From Torreya grandis (Eukaryota > Streptophyta > Pinopsida > Cupressales > Taxaceae): 64,000 nucleotides of DNA. Location of the stretch: positions 430,177 to 494,176 of the forward strand of contig JARHVA010008416.1 of NCBI GenBank assembly GCA_037957365.1, given 5' to 3'. Position 1 is the stretch's first letter. Every line of letters starts with the position of its first letter. Made by a program: the position numbers and the translations under genes. Under the pieces are notes generated by a model. The model saw only the letters and a program-made list of their open reading frames with translations, was not told the origin of the DNA and made no database searches. Below, piece after piece: positions 1 through 9,779 of the stretch.

Positions 1-190
1 ACTCTCATATGGTCGCATATGAATTCCAAAAAAATCTACATATATCTACAATAATAAATGAATCATTACCTCTCTATGTATTTATTAATACCAAAACAAA
101 ATACATACTCAAATATATCCACAGTTCCCTTAGAACTGCGAATAACATGTACGGCCCTAAACTTTTAATAGACATTCAATTTAAATTATT
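1..190 (-). pseudogene. Fragment of Ty3/gypsy integrase region (second copy)
   Basis: Positions about 41-155 match, with scattered changes, positions about 1783-1898. In the 1783-1898 copy the minus strand encodes the start of an integrase core region. This copy is cut by the window edge and lies outside the left LTR-like repeat at about 300-820, so it must come from another copy or from a rearrangement. No usable reading frame remains. The identification rests on similarity to the better copy inside this window. Confidence 0.5.
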
Positions 191-289
191 ATAAAATAGT
201 CAAATAAATGTTAAATTTATAATTGACATTAATTATTTATCCACAAACATTACGACTTCACCACCCTTATTTATTATTGTAAGATTATA

Positions 290-830
290 TTGAAACTAAA
301 TACTATCAAGACAATAAAATACCAATAGGCAATGTTTTTGAAACATTAACTTGTATTGATTCATATTGAATAATTCAAATAATTATAAACCATGCATAAG
401 TAAGTTTTAACTCAGAATTGAATTTGACATGCAAATTTTAAAACTCTAAAAATAAATAGAACTTGACCTGCTATTTTTAGAAGTTGTGTTTTTCAGTAAG
501 TTTTACATACATGTATGTATAGCTCTAAATATATCCAAAAGTAAATAAAATAATAAAATTAATCTATTAGGCAAATATCAACTAACGTTTAAGTCCATCA
601 CAAAAATAGACAATTTCAAAAATTAAATACAATACTACAAATAATATTAAAATCTAATTTTGAATTCTTAGTTTATTGCATATGGCCTCCAAAAAATGTC
701 TAAAACATCCATAACTGGATAAGCCAAGTTATGGCTTTATTGAAAATTTTGAGATGGTCTTTTTGGTGTTATCAAACAAATCTATGGATCAGAAGTTATG
801 AACTATGAAAGTTTGACCTCTTTTATGCAT
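290..830 (-). repeat. Left LTR-like direct repeat (3' LTR) of chromovirus relic
   Basis: About 520 bases align with positions about 2670-3215 in the same orientation. Shared anchors include a TTGAATAATTCAAATAATTA block, a CTCTAAATATA-like block and AAAATTTTGAGAT near the far end. The copies differ at many sites, so the pair is old. Given the minus-strand gag and integrase between them, this is the 3' LTR. Exact TG/CA ends and a target duplication could not be placed. Confidence 0.6.
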
Positions 831-1329
831 CATTCTCCTCTCACTAAAAATAAATCAGCCCCTGTGAGTTGCTTTAATCTTATTGCTATTATTTGTTATT
901 ATCAATCTTTTTCAACTCCCATCCTATAATCAAAGTGTTATCTGTCTATTGTAATCTTTCCTATTATATCAAGTACTTGCCATAACTACCTTATCTTGTG
1001 TTTACTATCCTGTTATCTAAAACATGTACTATATTTTATTTCTTCTTTGGTACTTGATGCTGTCAATCTACTTCTTTATATTTTTCACCTTCACCATCTC
1101 ATAAGTATTGTCATTGATTTTATTTATAATTCTACATGGTCCAATTTTCTTATAATTTAACTTGTTATATGTACCTCTCGAAAATGCCTTTTTTTCAAGT
1201 AAAGCATCATAAATTTACTTGTTCAAATATTTTTTATTTTCTTCTAACATTTTCTATTATTTTATAATTTTTATTACTTTTCTATAAAAAATTTATTACT
1301 TCTTATAATTGTTGTATATGTTCTGTAAA

Positions 1330-1930
1330 TGCTTATGCATCATCACTAACTCATTCTGTAATTGGTAACCATACCAAATCTAAAATACTCATAGGATATC
1401 TCCCATAAGCAATATGAAATGTTGATTTTTCTATTGATCTATTTAATGAACTATTATATGCAAACTCAGATTGTTGTAAATCCAAGTCCCATTGCTCAGG
1501 ATTTTCTCCAACTATGCATCTCATCATATTTATCAATATGTTATTTACAATTTCTTTTTGTCCATCTATTTAGGGGTGATGTGTACTACTGAATTGTAGC
1601 TTATTCCCCATCTTCCTCAATAAAGTCCTCTAAAAATGACTAATTTTTTTTGTCTCTGTATCTGACGTAATCATTTTTAGAACACCATGCTATTTCAAAA
1701 TATCATTAAAATATAGTTTTACAACTCTAGTGACATCATTGGTTTTATTACAATCAAAAAAATGAACCATCTTAGAAAACATGTCTACAATAAAAAAAAA
1801 ATGAATCATTACCTCTCTATGTGTTTATTAATCCCAATACAAAATCCATACTCAAATATGTCCACAATCCCCTTGGAACTAGTAATGACATGTAAACATC
1901 TATCAAAACCTTCACATTGAAATGCTGATA
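1330..1930 (-). pseudogene. Decayed Ty3/gypsy (chromovirus-type) integrase
   Basis: Read on the minus strand with frame changes, the region shows an integrase core: a DMFSKMVHF segment, then ITSDTETK (second catalytic Asp region), then STHHP..DGQ near the third catalytic residue. A 61-residue open piece (1536-1351) has EQWDLDL, EFAYNSSLNRS and AYGRYP, the usual C-terminal part of the core in plant gypsy integrases. Stops and frameshifts break it. No chromodomain was found downstream. It sits between the two LTR-like repeats and belongs to the same relic as the gag at 2190-2640. Confidence 0.8.
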
Positions 1931-2160
1931 TGAAAGATTTAGATTGGGAGTAGTGTATGATAAGGTTAGTCTTGTGGTCTACATATGCACATGCAGCTAG
2001 TTGGTAGTGATCAATTGATTTGGTGTATCACCCCCTTAGATTGTTTTCATGGTATTTCTCTCCCTTTTTTATTTATAAAATAGTAGTAGAGCCTAATTGA
2101 TATATCAAGGAGAGCTAGCCCTATAATCTAGAGGTTTGATCCACCTAAAGGTAACCCAAA
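1931..2160. other. Unassigned spacer inside chromovirus relic
   Basis: About 230 bases separate the integrase piece from the gag piece, where a complete element would carry protease, reverse transcriptase and RNase H. No domain is readable in any frame. Either the missing 3 kb was deleted and replaced by unrelated sequence, or what is left is too decayed to recognise. Confidence 0.4.
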
Positions 2161-2179
2161 ACCTAAGACCAGTCTCATT

Positions 2180-2640
2180 GCATAGTTCAAGTTGAGAGGG
2201 CTTGAAACATCTTCTCAAGGGTGAAAATTTGAGCTATAATAGATCCCACCAAATCATTTCATGGCCCTTCAATTTTGTGCATGCAAAGTTTATCTTCTTA
2301 TCTTCTCTCATAGTTCTCTATTCAGAAAAAATTTACATGTTTTTAATCCAATCTATCAATTTTTTTGGTTTTAAACTTCTTCCATAATCTAGAATGCCAA
2401 CTTTGATTCCTTTGTTTTCTCTTTCTAAAGCTCTAATAATCATCTCTTCTATTGATGGCGGCTATTCAAGTTATTCCTCTTGCATTTTTTTTCTTTATGA
2501 TCTATCTCATCTTCTGCTCTCCATTATCTTTGATTTACAATGCTCTTAGTTAATTATTCTACTTGTCTTTGTAGTTCTTCCATAGTCTAGTTCATTTGAG
2601 TGATTCTTCTTCGTTCTCTCACCATCTCTCACATCTCCAA
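2180..2640 (-). pseudogene. Decayed Ty3/gypsy gag fragment
   Basis: On the minus strand, after an N-terminal charged stretch with stops, a typical plant gypsy capsid segment is readable: DYGRSLKPKKLIDWI, then an Fxx region, then NFACTKLKGHEMIWWD. The LKGHxxxWW pattern is characteristic of retrotransposon gag domains. In-frame stops are present. It follows directly after the primer-binding site at 2651-2662, as expected for gag in a minus-strand element. Confidence 0.75.
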
Positions 2641-2650
2641 AATTTGAACT

Positions 2651-2662
2651 TGCTCTAATACT
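2651..2662 (-). other. Primer-binding site, initiator tRNA-Met type
   Basis: The plus strand reads GCTCTAATACTA, whose complement TAGTATTAGAGC differs at two bases from TGGTATCAGAGC, the usual site matching the 3' end of initiator tRNA-Met. It lies at the inner edge of the right LTR-like repeat, which fixes the element on the minus strand with its 5' LTR at the right. Confidence 0.65.
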
Positions 2663-2665
2663 AAA

Positions 2666-3240
2666 TAATGAACCTAAACACTATTAAAATAATAAAATAG
2701 CGATATGCAAAGCTTCTGAAACAATAATTTATATTGATTTATATTGAATAATTCAAATAATTACAAACTATGCATAAATAAGTCTTAACTCATAATTGGA
2801 TTTGACATGAAAAATTTGGAACTCTAAATATAAATAAAACTCAATCTGTTATTTTTAGCAGTTGTTATTTTTATTAACTTTCGTATATAAGCGTGTGCAG
2901 CGTTATGAATCTCCAAAAATAAACTAAACAATAAAATTAACCTATCAAATAAATATCAACTAATGTTCAATTCCAATTACAAAATAGACAATTTCTAAAA
3001 TTATAAAACATTGAAAATAATATAAAACTATAATTTTAAACCTTTGATGGTCACATGTAACCTCTAAAAAATATCGAAAATGTTCCTGATATGATAAATC
3101 GAATTATCTCTACATTAAAAATTTTGAGATAGTCATTTTTATGTGAAAATAAATTCAAACAGAACTACAAATTAAAAATTATGACTTTCAAAAATTTAAT
3201 CCCTTTCACAATCTATTCAACATTTTTCATTACATCTGAT
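2666..3240 (-). repeat. Right LTR-like direct repeat (5' LTR) of chromovirus relic
   Basis: Partner of the repeat at about 290-830, with the same order of blocks and many substitutions. It begins just beyond the Met-type primer-binding site and ends before an AT-rich stretch. The interior between the repeats is only about 1.8 kb, so most of pol has been lost. Confidence 0.6.
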
Positions 3241-3768
3241 ATGGTCTATCAAAAAATTGATTGTATTTTACAACTAAAAATGCACCTATGGTCATTCCAC
3301 TATCCCATTTAAGCCCATTAATATTTGACGGACAATAAGGACTGCATTTACTTTTTGCACTGTTGTCGCATAGCATTAAATTACAGTGATGTCACTAGAG
3401 TTTAATTACTATTATTAAATGCTATTAGTTAACATGGTTATATAGGTGTTATTTTTGTAATTTAAGTTTAAAAAGATATATCGATACATCATCTAAGTTT
3501 TGTTACATTATTGTTTCTTCATTAATGAAAAAATAAATAAATTATTTTTTATTTAAAATATATATTTTTTTAAATTATTAAAACAAAAAATAAAAATTTA
3601 AATAATTCACATGATTTCTTTAATATTGAAGAAATCTTCATTTTCTAATAAAATTCCAGCCATTAAAACATTCATGGAATTGGACAGTGATATGAACTAA
3701 TAATTATAGCAAAATCAACGTACTTGAAGATATCCTAATTCCCTATAAAATCCCAGCCATTAAAACTC
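3241..3768. other. AT-rich intergenic region with a short duplicated block
   Basis: This lies 3' of the F-box gene. It contains a duplicated block of about 40 bases: about 3648-3690 (CCAGCCATTAAAAC then GGAATTGGACA) and about 3745-3785 (CCCAGCCATTAAAAC then AAAATTGGACA). The second copy overlaps the last codons and stop of the gene. I saw no clear AATAAA poly(A) signal on the minus strand close to the stop codon, and nothing else coding. Confidence 0.6.
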
Positions 3769-5109
3769 CTATAAAATTGGACAAAATTTTAATGGCATGG
3801 AGAAAACTTTAATGTTTTCGTTGATGACATTATGCAGTTGATGGCATGTCCACAATCGGGCCTGGGCTGCATCCACATCTGCTGACATTATCCTGTGAGT
3901 GGAAGGAAATGTTATAGAAATGCAATCCGCATCACTGCCAGCACAACTGACTATAAATTTGTCTGAAAATTGAAACGGCTGGTTAGACATATAATTTGGA
4001 TTTATTCGCCTACTATCTCCATTCCCAACACACTTCCATGTTGGAATGAACCGTGTCCTGCCATCCAACTCAAGAAAAACATATGTATGCAAACTCAGTA
4101 ATTCAAATCTCATAATCCTACCCTTATACACAGCAATTCCATAATTCAGCACATTGTCATTCAAAGCTCGGTATGAATAGCGTACAATACTAAGCTGTTT
4201 ATCTCCACTTAAACTGTAAGTAACCCAAGATAACCCATTATTGAAAAAGAAATATATTGTTTGGTCACATATCACCCTTTGTGGATACTTCTTCACGCAT
4301 ATACTCTTCTCAGGAGTTTTAATCTGCCATGACTTTTCAGGAAATCTATATATCAAAAATTGAAGTTTTCTTCTAGTGAAATTTCCAAATACAATCACCT
4401 GACACGACTTGGTTGTTGAATCGACTATCAGCTCCACACCAAATTCTTCATTGTGCTTTTTCATGTAATAAGACAGCCCATATTTTTTGTTCACAGTTGC
4501 ATCTGGAATATGATGAAATTTTAGGGTCAATGGATTTACAATGTGAAGCACTCCATCTTTCTTACTGAGAAAAACAAGAAGACCTCCAGCAGCTGCTTTC
4601 AAACCCCCAGAAGTGTAACTTATCCAGTCATGTAATATATTCTCCAGCGGCAGCCATTGTGCGTGGGTGGTGTTAAAAAGGGAAACAGAAACGGCTTCAG
4701 CTTCACAGTGGTTTATAATAATGCATTTCTCCATGTTGCGCTCGTCCCACATATTATGAAATTGTGGAGAAGCCCAGATATCATCGCACAGATCAGAGAT
4801 ACTCAGTACATGGAAAACTTTATGAAGGGGAAGCGTGGATAAGAGAGTCTGTATGATTTCAATTGGAAGACATTGCAAGAATGATTCTTCTTCCTGGATT
4901 TTAGGGATATAATTTCCTTGATCCGCTAAAATAAATAATTTTAGAAGATTGGGTAACCCTAAATTTTCTTCCAACTTTTCTCTATCTTCATCTGACACAC
5001 TGTTTCTTCCATTTTTTCTTCTTTTCTGTCGCTTTGTCTTTTGAGCTTCCGCTTTATTGCCCTCCATGCTTCGCTTTTTCTTCCCAATCTCAACATTATC
5101 GGGCGCCAT
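3769..5109 (-). CDS. F-box family protein with kelch-like C-terminal region, intact and intronless
   Basis: This 446-residue open frame is the one intact gene seen. Residues 10-34 are a Lys/Arg-rich stretch (KKKRS, KTKRQKRRK), a likely bipartite nuclear localisation signal. Residues about 76-122 fit a divergent F-box: a CLPIEIIQTLLSTLP start, a hydrophobic middle, and W112 and W121. F-box proteins bind SKP1 and bring substrates to SCF ubiquitin ligases. Residues 175-202 (GGLLVFLSKKDG then NPLTLKFHHIP) look like the first blade of an F-box-associated or kelch-type beta-propeller; later blades are weaker. The substrate is unknown. The start is supported by an in-frame TAG 13 bases upstream (5122-5124) and a G at +4. 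Base composition is more balanced than the flanks. The stop is TAG at 3769-3771. A TATA box lies about 90 bases upstream. The F-box is divergent, so the class is likely but not certain. Confidence 0.85.
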   Translation of the reverse strand: MAPDNVEIGKKKRSMEGNKAEAQKTKRQKRRKNGRNSVSDEDREKLEENLGLPNLLKLFILADQGNYIPKIQEEESFLQCLPIEIIQTLLSTLPLHKVFHVLSISDLCDDIWASPQFHNMWDERNMEKCIIINHCEAEAVSVSLFNTTHAQWLPLENILHDWISYTSGGLKAAAGGLLVFLSKKDGVLHIVNPLTLKFHHIPDATVNKKYGLSYYMKKHNEEFGVELIVDSTTKSCQVIVFGNFTRRKLQFLIYRFPEKSWQIKTPEKSICVKKYPQRVICDQTIYFFFNNGLSWVTYSLSGDKQLSIVRYSYRALNDNVLNYGIAVYKGRIMRFELLSLHTYVFLELDGRTRFIPTWKCVGNGDSRRINPNYMSNQPFQFSDKFIVSCAGSDADCISITFPSTHRIMSADVDAAQARLWTCHQLHNVINENIKVFSMPLKFCPIL

Positions 5110-5196
5110 GTATCTGCTCTGCTAACCGACAACGAAAGCTTGAAATTAGAGCTTAAAGAATTTGTTGTAATGAAATTTCGTGAGAAATTGATTCCT

Positions 5197-5217
5197 TATT
5201 TATAAAGTTCTGTATTG
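5197..5217 (-). promoter_or_regulatory. TATA box and CCAAT motif of the F-box gene
   Basis: On the minus strand TATAAATA (5197-5204) lies about 88 bases upstream of the ATG at 5109, a normal plant promoter distance, and CCAAT (5213-5217) lies just upstream of it. Transcription would start around 5165-5175, leaving a 5' leader of about 60 bases without an intron. Confidence 0.6.
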
Positions 5218-6694
5218 GCCCCTCCACGACGCCCAATGGTCTGACGGGTTATGTTTTATGTCCAATTTTGGGGATTTCGCCATCTCATATATATGTAGTT
5301 AGTTTCCACTCAAATTAGCAAGAAATCGTAAACTCTAACCAATCGAACACTTGTTATTACGACCTATTTCGGCACATTACTTCCACCCAAGTATCTGAGA
5401 AAGATCGGCATGGTCAAAAGTATTTCCATCTAATGGTATAACTTATACTTAATAAGTAAGAGTAGGAATAAAGATTCCCACAATTGGAGATAGGTGAAAT
5501 CTTCCTATTAATTATACTTGAACATGATTTAATATTGAGGATTTTTAGTTAAAAGTATAGTAGAAAATTTCAAATTATCAATATATTTTCAATTAGGATC
5601 CTTACTATTATTTTATGAGTCATGTAAATACTTTCTATCTTATAAAGCATGCTTTTAAATATTTATGAGATGTTATGTATTTAAGATAAGTTGACAATAT
5701 GTTTTATAATTTTTTGTCATTCTAAATTGACTCATAAGATTCGAACATATACAGATATACATCATGACAAGAAAGAAGTTACAATAATGTATGAAAATTA
5801 CATATGAGAGAAGTTTTAAAATAGTTTCCCTTCTTCCCGAGTGATGGTTCACTTACTTGTAAGTGTGATGGTTATAAATATGGTGTCATGGATTGTTGAA
5901 ATAATCTCTAGCATGGTTTGAATTCTTGAAGTTCCACCTAACATGTTACAATATAATGAGGAGTTACCACTTGCTTACCATGATGGACCTCCACAACATG
6001 GAAGAGTTGTGTGGTATGCAACACATTGATTTGTATGCATGCAAGGATAATGTAATTTTCAATTGATGGTGGGGATTTTATGAGGCAAAGTAGCTCAAAC
6101 TCCTTCTGAAGAGCACATGGTTCAATGCAGTTGCACTCAAATCTTTTACCTTTTCTTGAAGATAAATGTTCCCCATTGTATTCACAATTAGCTATGGAAA
6201 TTATGTCTAAAGCTACCTAAGCCTATATCCCTTACCCTAATAATCATATTATCCTACATGACAAACCTAACTCGAAAGTTGGTTGAGTGGTTTGATTCCC
6301 TTCAGTGGCGTGTGAAGGCAGGTAGCTCAACCTCCTCATCCATGAGATAAAATAGGGCTACCTCCCCCTCCTTCTTCCCTCAGCCTCATACGTGCCCCCC
6401 TTGGGTGCTAACTCAAACTAGACTTAACTGGGCCCTAACTCATCCTATCTATATAGATACAAATGTGAGATATATAGATAGGGGATTGGGAGACATTATA
6501 TGTATAGTTGGGCCTAAACAAGTGATGCTTGATTTTGTGGGTGTACAATATGGAAATATAGACAATTTGATCCTTTGGTATTTTTTCAAGTATTCAAGAT
6601 CTAAGTATGAATTATTATGATTTTTTGTTGGCTAAAAAAATGACACAATCATAACTATGGTCAAAGTGAAAGGATGCCTTAGACCACATTGACA
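5218..6694. other. Intergenic DNA without recognised genes
   Basis: Only short open frames without domain signal occur on either strand. The stretch around 6240-6420 is locally less AT-rich. I see no repeat pair within the window for it and nothing codable beyond shadows. Confidence 0.5.
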
Positions 6695-7640
6695 AACACA
6701 CTCACACATAGTACATGCATAAAACCATATTTATCATTAATAAAGTGATGACCTAAATATTTATCTTAGCGTAGCCTTACGACTCTATGGCTTCATGCTT
6801 CTAAACTAGTAAAATGGAGCTCTTGGATCTAATAGTCTAGTCCTTAGACTTGGATCTCATTCTTTATTCTCACAATCAACTCACCTCTCTTTCTATGTGT
6901 ACCTCTCTCACTGCATCATGTATTATGATGTTGATCCTCATACTACCTCAATGCTTAATGCAACATGTCTTTATATAATCCTCTCCAAATGCAACATGTC
7001 AATAAATATCCTTGTAAGTGTTTCCATAAGTTTACACATGCCCCCAAGGGTTACTTTATTCTTTAAAAAAACATGAATTATCAACACATGTCCTATGAGT
7101 ACCTTTGCATGAATATTGGAGTCAGTGATTAATTCCATGGTATTTGGAGTCAAAATTACTAGAACTACACAATTTTATTCTCATGAAAGAAGTCTCTTTG
7201 GCACCACGAATTCAAATTTTTCATGAAAATGTTCACTCACATAATCCTCCAAGTCTATGATTATTTTTATCTTTTATCTACACCTATTGGAAGTGATATA
7301 TGTCTTCACACATTGTTACACTTATTCAAACACATCATTCATTGTGATCTTACTCTTCAAATACTTGTGGGCCCAATCATATCCACATGTCTTAATTTAA
7401 TATTCTTCTTTAGTTTTTCGATGTAAACCAAAGCTTTGATTGATCATAATTATTTCCAACCTATGTGATGTTATCTTCATGTAATTTTTTATTTCTAAAC
7501 TTGTTGCATATTTTTCAATCTCTACATCGTATATCTTGTTGTGCGTGCCCAAAAAATTCTATTTTTCCAAACCCTACTTAGTTTCTGTAAATGTAGCTCA
7601 ACGTTTATGAGTAGTGATTTTTGAAGATCACTCTCACATG
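6695..7640. repeat. Dispersed repeat, copy A
   Basis: Blocks in this stretch match 44380-45300 in the same order and orientation: a CATGCATAAAACC / TATGCATAAAACC start, an ACTAGTAAAATGGA / ACTATTAAAATGGA block with TCTAGTCCT following, a TAAATATCC..ACAAGTGTTT block, and near the end CCTACTT[A/G]GTTTCT. The copies are strongly diverged. No protein domain is readable, so the element class is unknown; it could be a decayed retrotransposon. Confidence 0.55.
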
Positions 7641-9329
7641 TATGTTCTTTGAAGTAGTATTAAAAATATTTATATCCATTGGTATGTCACCATAAAAATA
7701 TTTTTTTTCATGCCCTTATATATCCATTTTTACTTACTTATTCTACACATAGACAAATATAAGAGCTCCTTTCTTTAGACAAAAACTATGTAAACCTTGA
7801 GTTCCAAATAACTCAAAACTCTAAGTTACTTTCTTGCTCCATCCATATAGTGTAATCTTTCATATTATTTAAGATCTCAATAAATCTCTTTCTATGCAAC
7901 CTACATAGTAGTCATCTATATTTATAGCAAAAAAAAATTGACTCTCATTTTATTTGATGCAAGATTATCGATTCGCCTAGGATGCTCTTGCATAAGACTC
8001 CACACATAATTAAAATGTTACTTCTTTCTCAATAATAAGGTATAAATGATAAAACCATTATATTTTTTAGTTTCCAAGGCCAAGGTGTTCCATTTCACAT
8101 ATTGTGGTGCCTTAGTAGGTTTTTTATCAGCTTCTTCATCATCTGGATCTTTTTTGGGCCATAAATCATCATCCTACACCCAATTTTGTTGTTGTTACTC
8201 TTTGTTTATCTGGACTCATAGACATCATAATATGTTCAAATCCTCCTATATTTTATCCTTCAAAATAATTCCCCTCTATTCTTTTCCTTTGTGGGTCTAC
8301 ACACAACTTTTTCCATCCACTTTCATCAAGTATTTTCAACACTTTTTACTTCCTAAAATCTACATTCTCGACACCACTCTTTTCTTACACATACCTCTAT
8401 TATATTCTCCTCATTATATAAAACTTTAAAAATTATGTATATTTTTGTTCCATTCATATGTATACCCTCCATAAGACATGTTTATGTAGTTTTATAGTGA
8501 ACATTTGCCACCTTCTCTACATGTTTATTTGGAAATTTGTACATAGTACTATCATTACCATCACTTATATTTACTTCATATTTATTGATTATTTCAATTA
8601 TATAAAAATCACATTGGGTTTCATAAAATCTCATATATTCTACATCCTTCATTGACTTTTCTGTTATAATGCATTTTTATCTGTATGCTCTAATAAATTT
8701 ATCACCAGTTGATCATTTATTTATTCAATCATCCTTATATCAATAGTTTTATGTTGATTGTTTCCTCTTCCCTAAACTTCATAGAACATCCTATTCATGT
8801 CGTGTGAAATTACATTTTAACCTCTTAAATTGGCTTTAGGATGATCATTGTTTGCATCACTCCTTTCTTTTATTATCCTCCCCACACTATGTGCAATTCA
8901 GTTTGTATTATAATTAAACACTCTAGGTTGATTTATCTTATTCTTCATCATATTTCATGTGTTGCATATAAATACATTTTCACCCCCTTCTCTTTTTCTA
9001 CTCACAATACTATCTTTCTTCACATGAATGTAGGATGATCCTAGATGTGCAACACCTTGTGCCTTCTCAACTACATTCTATGAAATTTTGTCCACATGTT
9101 CTTCTTCATCCTTTAACTTAAGGGAAAAAATTCACATCCTTCATTCCATTCTCATTCATTATCTCTTAATGTTTTTTTTCAAGTTGACCTCTGGTAACAT
9201 ATTCTTTCTTACTAAATTTGTGTGGAAATCTTAAAATATATAAGAATCAAGAGTTCCCATCTTCCTTTTACCTTATTTATTTCATTTACATGGTATGTGT
9301 ACAAAGTTGGGGGATAATTTTATGGACAT
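7641..9329. other. AT-rich DNA with hydrophobic shadow frames only
   Basis: Plus-strand open stretches here (for example 8046-8429) are rich in Phe, Tyr, Ser, His and Leu and look like the reverse side of A-rich sequence. The opposite strand around 8060-8200 has a charged, stop-poor stretch (DPDDEEADKKPTK) that might be an old coding piece. I recognise no family in it. Confidence 0.35.
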
Positions 9330-9631
9330 TTCCCATAACATGATCACATTATTTAATAATATGATCATATTAAATAAATCAATCATGTTATTTGAATTAT
9401 GGCTCAATGATTATCGAGCCATAATGCATTCATGTTATTTAAAACAAATAATGTGATCATATTAATAATTTGATCATGTTATTTTCAAATAGGTAACATG
9501 ATCATGTTAATAATACAATAATGTTCCTTGTGTCACATAATCACATTAATAATGTGATAGCATTCCCTACATCACACAATCATGTTAATAATGCAATCAC
9601 ATGCCCTATGTCACACAAAAAAAAAAAAAAA
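9330..9631. repeat. Cluster of TGATCA-centred palindromes ending in an A-tract
   Basis: About 285 bases contain repeated short units built around ATGATCAT and ATTAATAATGTG, many self-complementary. Clear examples are AACATGATCATGTT (9495-9508, perfect) and ATTATGGCTC/GAGCCATAAT (9396-9405 with 9416-9425, a perfect 10-bp stem with a 10-base loop). The units recur every 30-45 bases, then a GTCACAC motif, then about 15 A residues near 9617-9631. The origin is not known. Confidence 0.7.
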
Positions 9632-9779
9632 TTGAACTGAACACAAAATTTACTCATTTTCCATTTTCTTTCTATAGTTTCCCTCACTCTACTCCACTTC
9701 ATGATCATGTTTTTCCCTCATAAGGCCAATCCTTGACATAATTCATCTTTGAAAGTTGATAATTGATGATGCTACCATG

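Noticed and set aside
8046..8429. 127-residue plus-strand frame
   Set aside because: Composition (Phe, Tyr, Ser, His) and lack of any motif suggest a chance frame opposite A-rich sequence.
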